DNA of 64,000 bases. Origin: Solihabitans fulvus. Its GTDB lineage: Bacteria; Actinomycetota; Actinomycetes; Mycobacteriales; Pseudonocardiaceae. Positions 55,481-63,984 of this stretch are shown here, one piece after another. Both the position numbers and the translations under genes were made by a program. Under the pieces are notes generated by a model, which did not search any database, was not told the origin of the DNA, and worked only from the letters and a program-made list of their open reading frames with translations. The stretch spans positions 18,812 through 82,811 of the forward strand of contig NZ_VUOB01000026.1 in NCBI RefSeq assembly GCF_008386585.1, written 5' to 3'. Every line of letters starts with the position of its first letter. Positions within the stretch are counted from its first letter, which is position 1.

Positions 55481-55496
55481 CTAAGCAAGCGCTTAG
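55481..55496. promoter_or_regulatory. CTAAGC-type palindromic operator
   Basis: CTAAGCAAGCGCTTAG, 35 bp before the FabG-like GTG. Two closely related sites stand at 62529 and 62547 between the acyl-CoA dehydrogenase and its TetR neighbour, which suggests the same regulator. Confidence 0.65.
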
Positions 55497-55530
55497 CCAT
55501 GCCAGCATCGTCACGACGAGGAGATCCCAG

Positions 55531-56292
55531 GTGCCCAACACTCCGACCCGAACAGCGATCATCACGGGGGCCGGCCGAGGCATCGGCGCCGCCATCGTGC
55601 GCCGCCTCGTGCAGGACGGCATGTCCGTCGCGGTGCTCGACCTCGACGAGGCCACCGGAAACAAGACCGCGGCCGAGATCACCGCCGAGGGCGGCAGGGC
55701 GATCTTCGCCAAGGTCGACGTCACCGACCCCGAGCAGGTCAAGGCCGTGGTGGCCCAGGTCGCCGAGGAGGTCGGGCCGCCGACCGTGCTGGTCAACAGC
55801 GCCGGCATCATCCGCGACAACCTGCTGTTCAAGATGACCGAGGACGACTGGGACCTGGTCATGTCCGTGCACCTGCGCGGCGCGTTCCTGATGACCCGTG
55901 CCGTGCAGTCCCACATGGTCGAACAGAAGTGGGGCCGGATCGTCAACCTGTCCAGCACCTCCGCGCTCGGCAACCGGGGCCAGGCCAACTACGCCACCGC
56001 CAAGGCCGGCCTCCAGGGCTTCACCAAGACGCTGGCCTTCGAACTCGGCCAGTTCGGCATCACCGCCAACACCATCGCGCCCGGATTCATCGTCAGCGAC
56101 ATGACGGCGGCCACCGCCGAGCGGATCGGCGTGTCCTTCGAGGAGTTGCAGAAGGGCGCGGCCGCACAGATCCCGGTGCGCCGCGTCGGCTACCCCGAGG
56201 ACATCGCGCACGCGGTGTCCTTCTTCGCGAGCGAGGCGGCCTCGTTCGTGTCCGGCCAGGTGCTCTACGTGGCCGGCGGCCCCAAGAACTGA
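55531..56292 (+). CDS. FabG-like 3-oxoacyl reductase (SDR)
   Basis: 253 residues: AIITGAGRGIGAAIVRRLVQ, VLVNSAGIIRDNLLFKMTED, IVNLSSTSALGNRGQ and catalytic YATAKAGLQGFTKTLAFELG, with NTIAPGFIVSDM. Classic FabG architecture, probably a 3-hydroxyacyl-CoA dehydrogenase in beta-oxidation, given the MaoC hydratase downstream. GTG start with GAGGAGATCCCAG upstream. Divergent from the acyl-CoA synthetase. Confidence 0.92.
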   Translation: MPNTPTRTAIITGAGRGIGAAIVRRLVQDGMSVAVLDLDEATGNKTAAEITAEGGRAIFAKVDVTDPEQVKAVVAQVAEEVGPPTVLVNSAGIIRDNLLFKMTEDDWDLVMSVHLRGAFLMTRAVQSHMVEQKWGRIVNLSSTSALGNRGQANYATAKAGLQGFTKTLAFELGQFGITANTIAPGFIVSDMTAATAERIGVSFEELQKGAAAQIPVRRVGYPEDIAHAVSFFASEAASFVSGQVLYVAGGPKN

Positions 56293-56295
56293 CCG

Positions 56296-56349
56296 GACCG
56301 CAGGAACCGATCTGACCGCAGGAACCGATCCGACCGCAGGAACCCATCT
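56296..56349 (+). repeat. 18-bp tandem repeat, three copies
   Basis: GACCGCAGGAACCGATCT occurs three times in a row (56296, 56314, 56332) with one or two changes, between the SDR stop and the MaoC gene. Confidence 0.85.
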
Positions 56350-56374
56350 GGCGAAACCGACCTGGAGGCGATCA

Positions 56375-56827
56375 ATGCGCGTGTTCTCCGACCTGGCCCA
56401 GCTGGCGCTGGCCAAGGGCGAGCACCTCGGCCACGGCGAGTGGACCACGGTCGACCAGCAGCAGGTCGACCTGTTCGCCGAGGCGACCGGCGACCACCAG
56501 TGGATCCACGTGGACACCGCGCGCGCCGCGGCCGGCCCGTTCGGCGGCACGATCGCGCACGGCTACCTCACGCTGTCGCTGATTCCCAAGCTGACAGGCG
56601 ACATCTACACCGTCGAGAAGCTGACGATGGGGGTCAACTACGGCACCAACAAGGTGCGGTTCCCCAGCCCGTTACTGGTCGGGTCGCGGGTCAGGGCCGG
56701 GCTCGAGCTGATCGAGGTCACCGAGGTCGCCCAGGGCGTGCAGGCCGTGATCCGCTGCACCGTGGAGATCGAGGGCAAGGACAAGCCGGCGTGCGTCGCG
56801 GAGACCGTGGTGCTGTTCGTGCCATGA
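56375..56827 (+). CDS. MaoC-family enoyl-CoA hydratase
   Basis: 150 residues, a single hot-dog domain. The hydratase signature FAEATGDHQWIHVDTARAAA carries the catalytic Asp and His, and PFGGTIAHGYLTLSLIPKL follows. Hydrates trans-2-enoyl-CoA to the (R)-3-hydroxyacyl-CoA. CTGGAGGCG precedes ATG. Downstream of the FabG-like gene in one operon, an 83-bp gap containing the 18-bp repeats. Confidence 0.92.
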   Translation: MRVFSDLAQLALAKGEHLGHGEWTTVDQQQVDLFAEATGDHQWIHVDTARAAAGPFGGTIAHGYLTLSLIPKLTGDIYTVEKLTMGVNYGTNKVRFPSPLLVGSRVRAGLELIEVTEVAQGVQAVIRCTVEIEGKDKPACVAETVVLFVP

Positions 56828-56833
56828 CGGACC

Positions 56834-56867
56834 GTCGCCGGGTGGGCCCGGTCGCCCACCCGGCGAC
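56834..56867 (+). terminator. hairpin terminator after the MaoC gene
   Basis: GTCGCCGGGTGGGC / GCCCACCCGGCGAC, a perfect 14-bp stem with a 6-base loop, 7 bp after the stop. It also lies 27 bp past the end of the convergent sensor-like gene and could serve both. Confidence 0.75.
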
Positions 56868-56893
56868 ACCGCGGTGTCACGGGCACCACGGTG

Positions 56894-58587
56894 TCACGGG
56901 CACCACGGGCTGCTCGTGCGCCCGGCGAACCGCCCGCACGAGCCCTGGTCCTTGGGCTCTCCCCCGTCCTCGACCCGCTGCACCGCGATGAACTTGTCGG
57001 TCGGCACCTGCTGGTTGACCACACCGCCGAAGTCGATCACGCCGCTCTCGCCGTCGAGCGGGGTTTCGTGGATTCCCTTCAGCTCGTGCCAGACCGCCCC
57101 CGGCGTGAGCGGGAGGCGCCCACCGCTCTCGCGCAGGTGCTCCACCGCCGTGACGTAGGTCCGCACGGCGTCGTAGGACAGCGCGACGTAGCCGTCCGTC
57201 GAGGAGTCCTTCGAATCGCCCCGACACGCCTGCGGGAACAGGATTCCCATGGTGTGCCAGAGATCGGTCTGCCGGATGCAGAACGGCGAGCCGAGGGCGA
57301 AGGACAGGTAGTCGAACGGGATCGCCGGATGCCGCCCGCGCAGCCCGAGGTCGGCGACGAACCTGGAGATGTCGTCGTCGCCGAGGATCCTCGGCGGCCG
57401 GGAGTTGCAGCTGTCGTTGACGCCGTCGAGCATGGTGGCGAAGTCGTCCGGCCTGCCGGCGAAGAAGACCAGCCCGTCGTACCCGCAGGTGTCCTTGCCG
57501 ACCTGGTAGGGGCCCGTGCCGGGCGCCTGCGCGGCCAACGAGTACGCCGGCACGTACGCCCGCGTGTCGACCTCGAAGTCGACGCCCTTCGCGGCGAAGC
57601 TGGACTGGAGGTCCTCGCGCAGGTTGTTGCTGTAGGTGTCCTGCCGGTCCGCCGAGTACAGGATGCGCACCTTGCGCGCGATCGGCTCCGACGCGACGGC
57701 GAGCCGCCGCGCCGCGTAGGCGGCCGCGACCTCCCCCTCCCTGCGGTCCTGCGGCGAGAGCTGGAAGTACATCGGCGAGTGTTGGGTGAGCCCGTCGGCG
57801 GACAGCGTGGTGGCGAGCATCGGCAGCCCGACGTCGTTCAGCGCCTCGATGGTGCGGACGGTCGGCTCGCGGGTCTGTTCCAGGCCGACCACCCCGATGA
57901 TGGACGGGTCGTCCGCCGTCATCTGCTTGAGGATCCCGGCGACGTCCGGGCCGTGCAGGACCCGGTCTCCCGCGTTCGCGAGGAGGAGCCGCACGATCGG
58001 GTCGCCCGGGCCGTTCTTGTCCAGCTGCCGGGACTGCGCGACCGCCAGCCCCTCCAGGCTCTCCCGCTCGGTGAACAGCTCGTCGGGGGGCTGGGCGAGC
58101 GAGCTCAGAGCCGCGACGAAGACGAGCGAGAAGTAGGGGCGACTCGGGCTGGCCCGATGGAGATCCTCGGCGCGACGGTTCAGCCCGGCGACCGTGTCCT
58201 CGACGGCGCTGAGCCGAGCGTCGTTGGCCTGGAAGGAGAATCCGTACGCGCTCACGCCGATGCACTCGTCGCCCATGGCTTGCAGCGTGGCCGCGTCGAC
58301 CGCGAACGGGGTGAGGCCGCAGTGCTGCTGCCGCCACCGCGCGCCGCCGAGCACGGCCGCGCCGAGGACGACGAGCACGGCCAGCAGCGAGACCCAGCGG
58401 CGGGTCCACACCGGCGGCGGGTCGACCGTCAGCGGCTTGATGCTGTCCAGGTCCTGTCTGGCCTCGACCTGGCCCTCCGCACCCGGCGCGAGGGTCGGCG
58501 GCACCTCGATGGGCAGGTACCAGGCGGTGGAGGTGCGGGCTCGGGTGTGTGAGTTGAACTGCCCGCACCAGGCGTCGTAGGCACCGA
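56894..58587 (-). CDS. sensor-like membrane protein, C-terminal half (frameshifted)
   Basis: This frame begins around GAYDAWCGQFNSHTRARTST with no start codon of its own there (a GTG at 58504 gives 536 residues). It has one transmembrane helix (WVSLLAVLVVLGAAVLGGARW), then a periplasmic-binding-protein fold outside the cell (IIGVVGLEQTREPTVRTIEA, YDGLVFFAGRPDDFATML, FDYLSFALGSPFC, SGVIDFGGVVNQQV), resembling branched-chain amino-acid receptor domains. Together with 58588-59672 it forms one ~925-residue protein split by a one-base shift. Confidence 0.75.
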
Positions 58588-59672
58588 GCGCGCGAGGCCT
58601 GCCAGACCCGTTCCGGGGCCTGCGGGTCGTCCAGCTGGACCGCGTCGGGCGGCACTTTCCTGCTGCCGCTGACCACGAGCAGCGGGTCGAACGCGCCGGT
58701 CTCGTTGCGCACGTCGTTGATCAACTCGAGCAGCCGGTACCCGCCGTTGGCCCTGGTGATCCCGTCGAGCAGGACCACGAGGTAGGTGGTGCGCCGGGCC
58801 CCGCGCAGCCGCCACGGCCTGCGCACGTAGGCCTGCCGGATATCCGCGAGAAACGCGTTCACCAGGAACCGCAACACCTGCTCGGGATCCTCCTCGGCGC
58901 GCATCCCGACGGTGAGGCGTTCGGCGAAACCGATGAAGGTTCCCGGATCCCTCGGTGCGAGATAGGGCTGGCGCAGGAACCACCGGTACTCCGCGCCGAC
59001 TCCCGGCACCAGCCCCCTGATCTTGGCGAGGAACCAGACCGGCGGGACCAGGCGCACCAGCAGCCTCGACCAGGCCGGCGCCGGCGTCGCCTTCGTCAGC
59101 TCCGACACCGGGTCCCGCAGCAGCCACCCGTACCGCCTGCTCCGCAGGTCCCGCTCGCGCAGCCTGCGCCGCAGTTCGTCGTCGGACCCCGCGCCGTCGG
59201 CGTCGAGGTCCTGGTTGATCAGCCAGTGCGCCAGCCCGAACCGACGGAACCGAATGCGGCCGCCGCGCGTGTTGGCTCCGGCGGCCAGTTTCGTCGACAG
59301 CACGAGCAGCGCGGCGCGGATGCTGTCCACGTCCTCGTCCGGCCCCGGTTCGTCCCGCGTAGCCGGCGGCGCAGGCGCACGCGCAGGAAAGGTGTGCAGG
59401 ACGTGGGGAATCCGGCCGGGAGTCGCGTCGTGCAGGCGCTTGGCAAGCGCGGGCAACAGCGCGGCCTGGTCCGCGTCGCGGACCAGGCACATCATGGGAA
59501 TACCCCGGCGGCGGGCGGTCGCGCGCGGCCAGCGCGCCGCGGCCGGCGGCGCCTCGCCGAAACGGGGCCTGCGCACCAACGCGCGCACCAGTTCGACAAT
59601 GTCCTTGGCACCGGAGAAAACGGGCATCGCGGCTTCTTGTCCGCGGTCGACCCGCACGCCTTGATCCACCAT
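58588..59672 (-). CDS. sensor-like membrane protein, N-terminal half (frameshifted)
   Basis: ATG at 59672 (MVDQGVRVDRGQEA). The frame reads well to about VWQASRA: KDIVELVRALVRRPRFGEAP, PMMCLVRDADQAALLPALAK, FRRFGLAHWLINQDLDADG, TYLVVLLDGITRANGGYRLL, GAFDPLLVVSGSRKVPPDAV. After about 58590 this frame turns into Arg/Gly-rich nonsense while the adjoining frame becomes protein-like. This is a soluble cytoplasmic domain that I do not recognise by name; it may be P-loop-related. The shift lies in a GCGCGC run. Confidence 0.7.
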
Positions 59673-59853
59673 GAACGGTCCCTTTGGTGGCTGCCACCGT
59701 AGGACAGCCGGCAGTGTGCGATTGGCGCGCCCCATCGGTCGCGCAGGCACCGCACGATAGTCGGACCAGCTCCGCGCGGAATCATCTTTGCCGTGGCATT
59801 CAGCCATTCAGCCGGACCGCGCGTCGAATCCCGGGTTACTCCCGGGTTTGCGC

Positions 59854-60504
59854 CTAGGGACGCAGCGACGCGAGGAGCAGGTCGGCGAAGTGGTCGCCTA
59901 CCTGCTCGGCGGACAGCGGACCGCTGTCGCTGTACCAGGTGCCGAGGTGGTGCACGGAACCGAAGAAGTAGGCCACCACGAGGTCGGCCGGGGTGTCCGC
60001 GCGGAACACCCCCGTCCGCTGCCCCTCCTCGACCAGGGCACGGAACCGCTCGTGGTAGCGGCGGCGTTCGGCCCGAACCTCGCGCTGCTTGTCCGGCCGA
60101 AGGTGATCCATGGACCGGTAGAACACCTTGGCCTCGTCGAAGTTCGCGATGCTGGTGACGATCACGTCGACCGCAGCGGCGCGCAGCCGGTCGGCCACCG
60201 GCGCGGCGCTCGCCACGAACCGTTCGAGGCGTTCGGTCTGCATCCGCAGCACGCGACCGTAGATCTCGTGCAGCAGGTCGTCCTTGGACCCGAAGTAGTG
60301 GTACATCGCGCCCTTGGTGACCCCGGCGAGGTCGACGATCTCCTGGACCGCGACCCGGTCGAAACCCTTCTCCGCGAACAGTTTCGTCGCGACGGACACC
60401 AACCGCTCCGGCACCGGGCCGAGCGGCTCGACGCCGAGTGCGCGTGCCGCCACCGAGGTCCCTCCCACTGCTGTCCGCTCGTCCGGGCGAGTGCGGCCGT
60501 CCAC
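59854..60504 (-). CDS. TetR-family regulator
   Basis: 216 residues: helix-turn-helix VPERLVSVATKLFAEKGFDR, VAVQEIVDLAGVTKGAMYHYF, and a KstR2/AcrR-like C-terminal domain (FDEAKVFYRSMDHLRPDKQR, FGSVHHLGTWYS). It lies 19 bp after the SDR gene and so appears to be the last gene of the acyl-CoA dehydrogenase-SDR-TetR operon. GTG start; a shorter start near VAARALGVEP is possible. Confidence 0.9.
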   Translation of the reverse strand: MDGRTRPDERTAVGGTSVAARALGVEPLGPVPERLVSVATKLFAEKGFDRVAVQEIVDLAGVTKGAMYHYFGSKDDLLHEIYGRVLRMQTERLERFVASAAPVADRLRAAAVDVIVTSIANFDEAKVFYRSMDHLRPDKQREVRAERRRYHERFRALVEEGQRTGVFRADTPADLVVAYFFGSVHHLGTWYSDSGPLSAEQVGDHFADLLLASLRP

Positions 60505-60523
60505 AGCAGAATAGCTGGGCAGG

Positions 60524-61282
60524 TCAGACGATGACGGCTCCGCCGTCCACCACGACAGTCGTGCCCGTCACGTAGCCGGAGGCCGCCGAGGCCAGGAACA
60601 GCACGGTGGCCGCGAATTCCTCCGGGTCGCCCGGCCGCGCCAGCGGCAGCCGGCTCAGGTGCGTCTCCAGGTAGCCGGGCGCGTACTGGTCGGACATCTC
60701 GGTGGCGAAGTAGCCCGGCGCGATCGCGTTGACGCGGATGCCCTTGCGGCCGGTCCACTGCGCGGCGAGGTCGCGGGTCAAGCCGAACAGGCCTGCCTTC
60801 GAAGCGGAGTAGGCGGCCTGCGGCAGGCCGCCTGACACCAGCCCGATGATGCTGGAGATGTTGACGATCGAGCCGCCCTCGGTCATCACCGCGGCGGCGG
60901 CCTGCGCCATCCAGTAAGCCCCCAGCAGGTTGACGTCGAGCACGCCGCGGAACTGCTCCGGCGTCTCGCGGGAGGCCGGCACCGCCGTGCCGACGCCCGC
61001 GTTGTTCACCAGCACGCCGACCGTGCCGAACTCGGCCGCCCGCTCGGCCAGCCGCTGGCAGTCGGCCGGGTCGGCGACGTCGGTGCGCACGCAGAGCGCG
61101 CGCCGGCCCGCGGCGGCGACCAGCGCGGCGGTCTCCGCGAGCCGGTCCTCGCGGCGCGCGGCGAGCACGATGTCCGCACCGGCCTCGGCCAATCCCTTGG
61201 CCACGGCGACGCCGAGCCCGGAGGACGCGCCGGTCACGATGGCGACCTTGCCGTCAAGCCGGAACCTGTCCAGAATCCCCAC
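60524..61282 (-). CDS. short-chain dehydrogenase/reductase
   Basis: 252 residues: AIVTGASSGLGVAVAKGLAE, VLVNNAGVGTAVPASRETPE, IVNISSIIGLVSG and catalytic YSASKAGLFGLTRDLAAQW, NAIAPGYFATEM. Similar to FabG and to gluconate or 3-hydroxyacyl dehydrogenases. 46 bp downstream of the acyl-CoA dehydrogenase on the same strand and probably in the same operon. Confidence 0.92.
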   Translation of the reverse strand: MGILDRFRLDGKVAIVTGASSGLGVAVAKGLAEAGADIVLAARREDRLAETAALVAAAGRRALCVRTDVADPADCQRLAERAAEFGTVGVLVNNAGVGTAVPASRETPEQFRGVLDVNLLGAYWMAQAAAAVMTEGGSIVNISSIIGLVSGGLPQAAYSASKAGLFGLTRDLAAQWTGRKGIRVNAIAPGYFATEMSDQYAPGYLETHLSRLPLARPGDPEEFAATVLFLASAASGYVTGTTVVVDGGAVIV

Positions 61283-61328
61283 GGTTCTCTCCCTACAGAC
61301 CGAGCGATCGACCGAACCCCAAACCGGG

Positions 61329-62474
61329 CTACAGACCCAGCTCGCGGCCGATGAGTTCCTTCATGATCTCGTTGGAGCCAGCCCAGATCTTGGTGACCCT
61401 GGCGTCCATCCACGCGCGGGCGGCCCGGTACTCCGTCATGTAGCCGTAGCCGCCGTGCAGCTGCACGCACGCGTCCAGCACCTCGTTCTGGATCTCCGCG
61501 CTCCACCACTTGGCCTTGGCCGCATCGACGGAGGTCAGCTCACGCGCGTTGTGCGCCAGGATGCACTGGTCGACGAACGCCTGTGTCACCTCGACCTTGG
61601 TCACCAGCTCCGCGAGCAGGAACTTGTTGTGCTGGAACGATCCGATCGCCTGACCGAAGGCCTTGCGCTCCTTGGTGTACTCGATGGTCTCGACGAGGAT
61701 CTGGGCCGCGTGCGCGAGGTTGGCGACCGCGCCGCCGAGCCGTTCCTGGGGAAGCCGTTCCATCATGTGCACGAAGCCCCGGTCGACCTCGCCGATCACG
61801 TTGCCGGCGGGCAGCCGCACGTCGTCGAAGAACAGCTCGGCGGTGTCCGACTCGGGCTGCCCCACCTTGTCGAGCTTGCGGCCGCGTTCGAAGCCGCGCA
61901 TGCCGGCCTCGACGCCGAACAACGTGATGCCCTTGGCGCCGCGTGCCGGGTCGGTGCGCGCGGCGACCACGACGAGGTCCGCGGAGTAGCCGTTGGTGAT
62001 GAAAGTCTTGGAACCGTTGAGGATCCAGTCCGAGCCGTCGCGCACCGCGGTGCTGCGCAGGGCGGCCAGGTCGGAGCCGCCGGACGGTTCGGTCATGCCG
62101 ATCGCGGTGGTCAGCTCGCCGGAGCAGAACCGGGGCAGCCAGCGCCGCTTCTGCTCCTCGGTGGTGAGGTCGACCAGGTAGGGCGCGACGACGTCGGCGT
62201 GGATGCCGATGCAGGAGGAGACGCCGGCGCTGAGCTTGGACAGCTCCTCGCCAAAGACCGCGTTGAAGCGGTAGTCGCCTGCCTCGCTGCCGCCGTGGGC
62301 CTCGGGCACCTCAAGGCCGAGCAGGCCCTGCCTGCCGGCCTCGAGCCAGACGTCGCGGTCGATGAACCGCTGCTCGACGAACTTCTCGTACCTGGGACGC
62401 AGTTCCCGCGCCACGAAGGCGCTCGCCGACTCACGGAACGCGTCGTGGTCCTCGTTGAACAGCGTGCGCCGCAC
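61329..62474 (-). CDS. acyl-CoA dehydrogenase
   Basis: 381 residues of a FAD acyl-CoA dehydrogenase (FadE type): ARELRPRYEKFVEQRFIDRD, TAIGMTEPSGGSDLAALRST (acyl-CoA/FAD loop), FFDDVRLPAGNVIGEVDRGF, CVQLHGGYGYMTEYRAARAW and the C-terminal TKIWAGSNEIMKELIGREL. Introduces the alpha-beta double bond of an acyl-CoA. ATG near 62474. Two CTAAGC-type palindromes lie 55-88 bp upstream. Confidence 0.95.
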   Translation of the reverse strand: MRRTLFNEDHDAFRESASAFVARELRPRYEKFVEQRFIDRDVWLEAGRQGLLGLEVPEAHGGSEAGDYRFNAVFGEELSKLSAGVSSCIGIHADVVAPYLVDLTTEEQKRRWLPRFCSGELTTAIGMTEPSGGSDLAALRSTAVRDGSDWILNGSKTFITNGYSADLVVVAARTDPARGAKGITLFGVEAGMRGFERGRKLDKVGQPESDTAELFFDDVRLPAGNVIGEVDRGFVHMMERLPQERLGGAVANLAHAAQILVETIEYTKERKAFGQAIGSFQHNKFLLAELVTKVEVTQAFVDQCILAHNARELTSVDAAKAKWWSAEIQNEVLDACVQLHGGYGYMTEYRAARAWMDARVTKIWAGSNEIMKELIGRELGL

Positions 62475-62528
62475 GGTGACTCCTTCGGACGGCCGGTTTC
62501 GGGGCTCGCGCCGCGGACCGGCGACATA

Positions 62529-62544
62529 CTAAGCGGTCGCTTAT
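62529..62544. promoter_or_regulatory. CTAAGC-type operator, site 1
   Basis: CTAAGCGGTCGCTTAT; the inner 14 bp TAAGCG-GT-CGCTTA form a perfect palindrome. 18 bp from site 2, that is, on the same helix face. Confidence 0.75.
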
Positions 62545-62546
62545 GC

Positions 62547-62562
62547 CTAAGCGCTCGCTTAG
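62547..62562. promoter_or_regulatory. CTAAGC-type operator, site 2
   Basis: CTAAGCGCTCGCTTAG, a perfect palindrome apart from the two central bases. Lies between the acyl-CoA dehydrogenase promoter and the TetR gene at 62623. Confidence 0.75.
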
Positions 62563-62622
62563 CGTGCAGTACGATTCGAGTTCCTGTCAACCGTCGCCGA
62601 CCCCGGCCGCGCGGAGGGATCG

Positions 62623-63261
62623 ATGAGCACCGACGACGCCCCAGCCCCGCCGACCGAGGCCGACCTGCTCGACGCGACCTGGCAGCAGGTCACGCCGGAG
62701 GCCGCGCGCCGGATGCTCATCGCCGCCGTGCAGGCGTTCGCCCAGCGCGGCTACCACGCCACCACGACCAGGGACATCGCCGCGCTCGCCGGCATGAGCC
62801 CGGCCGCCGTCTACATCCACTACCGCTCCAAGGAGGAGCTGCTCTTCCAGATCAGCCGGCTCGGACACGAGCTGGCGCTGGAGGTGCTGCGCGGCGTCGC
62901 GGACAGCGAGGACGGCCCGGCGGCGAGGATGGCCGCCGCCGTGCGCGCCTTCGCCCGCTGGCACGCGGAGTTCCACACCACGGCCAAGGTCGTGCAGTAC
63001 GAACTGGCGGCACTGTCCGCCGAGCACCACGCGCAGATCGCCGCGCTGCGCAGGCGCACCGAGGCGCTGCTGCGCGGGATGATCGCCGACGGCGTGACCG
63101 CCGGCGTGTTCGCCGTCCCCGACCTCACCGGCGCGACCCTCGCTGTGCTGTCGCTGTGCATCGACGTCGCCAGGTGGTACCGGCCGGGCGGCCGGCGCGA
63201 CCCCGGGCAGATCGGCGACCTCTACGCCGACCTCGTGCTGCGGATGCTCGGCGCGGCCTGA
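62623..63261 (+). CDS. TetR-family regulator, probable controller of the lipid genes
   Basis: 212 residues: RRMLIAAVQAFAQRGYHATT, TRDIAALAGMSPAAVYIHY (helix-turn-helix), and a C-terminal domain like that of lipid-catabolism TetRs (FARWHAEFHTTAKVVQYELA, SLCIDVARWYRPGG). Divergent from the acyl-CoA dehydrogenase, with two palindromic sites between them. GGAGG precedes ATG. I infer that it represses itself, the dehydrogenase operon and perhaps the 55.5-kb operons until an acyl-CoA appears. Confidence 0.92.
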   Translation: MSTDDAPAPPTEADLLDATWQQVTPEAARRMLIAAVQAFAQRGYHATTTRDIAALAGMSPAAVYIHYRSKEELLFQISRLGHELALEVLRGVADSEDGPAARMAAAVRAFARWHAEFHTTAKVVQYELAALSAEHHAQIAALRRRTEALLRGMIADGVTAGVFAVPDLTGATLAVLSLCIDVARWYRPGGRRDPGQIGDLYADLVLRMLGAA

Positions 63262-63348
63262 AGCGCGCCTGAAGCGCGTTCGCCGCTGCTTTCCCTGCGC
63301 GGCAACGGGTATGGTCGTGAGTCGGACGGCGTTGTGCGGGCACGACGG

Positions 63349-63984
63349 ATGGGGGACGGGGTCCAGATGCATCGGGCTGGCTCGGCATCGTGGCAGATCG
63401 GCATCAATCGGTGGAGCCACGCGTTCGACGTGGCGCTGTGGTTCCGGGCGGTGGAACGCATCGAGGTACCCGCCGGGGGCATCGTGCCAGGGCCGTTGGA
63501 CATCGGGGCCGTGCCGGAACCCAGTCCCGACGCAGGCGATCCGGCCGAGTTGGTCCCCAGCTGGCTGGGTTGGTGGCGGGCGCTGGCTGAAGCGCCGCGG
63601 CGCACGCCGCCGTTCAACCCGGAGCGACGGCAGGGAGAGGCCGCGTTCATCCCGCCGGACTTCACCGGGCTGGCGGAGTGGCCCCGGCTGCGGCAGTTGG
63701 TCGCCGGCCGCTGGGAGGATGCCTACCAGTGGCACACGGCCCGCAAGCGGGCCGCGCGCGGGCCGGCCGGCCGGGGCGACGACCGGACCGGCCAGGTGGT
63801 CGCCGACATCGAGCGCGAACTCGGCCGCAAGGCGCTGCCCTTCTCGCTGGACCTCGTGGTGCTGCCGGTGGTCGACGACGAGGTGCGGCGCCTCGGCGGT
63901 GACCGCTACCTGGTGCCGGAGGCCATCGCCGACGGTCCGAGCTGGCCCTCGGCGCTGCGAGCACTGGTGACCCCGATCGCCTAG
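63349..63984 (+). CDS. hypothetical protein
   Basis: 211 residues, no family recognised. Aromatic-rich start (ASWQIGINRWSHAFDVALWF), Trp-rich centre (VPSWLGWWRALAEAPRRTPP) and a C-terminal ordered part (ELGRKALPFSLDLVVLPVVD, DRYLVPEAIADG). No signal peptide or helices. Starts at ATG 63349 or 63367; GTG 63334 is also possible. The stop TAG is at 63982-63984, so it is complete at the right edge. Confidence 0.6.
   Translation: MGDGVQMHRAGSASWQIGINRWSHAFDVALWFRAVERIEVPAGGIVPGPLDIGAVPEPSPDAGDPAELVPSWLGWWRALAEAPRRTPPFNPERRQGEAAFIPPDFTGLAEWPRLRQLVAGRWEDAYQWHTARKRAARGPAGRGDDRTGQVVADIERELGRKALPFSLDLVVLPVVDDEVRRLGGDRYLVPEAIADGPSWPSALRALVTPIA

Noticed and set aside
56877..58587. Continuation of the N-terminal frame of the sensor-like gene to 56877
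   Set aside because: Although open, the sequence becomes Arg/Gly/Ala/His nonsense after ~58590 while the adjoining frame has clear domains.
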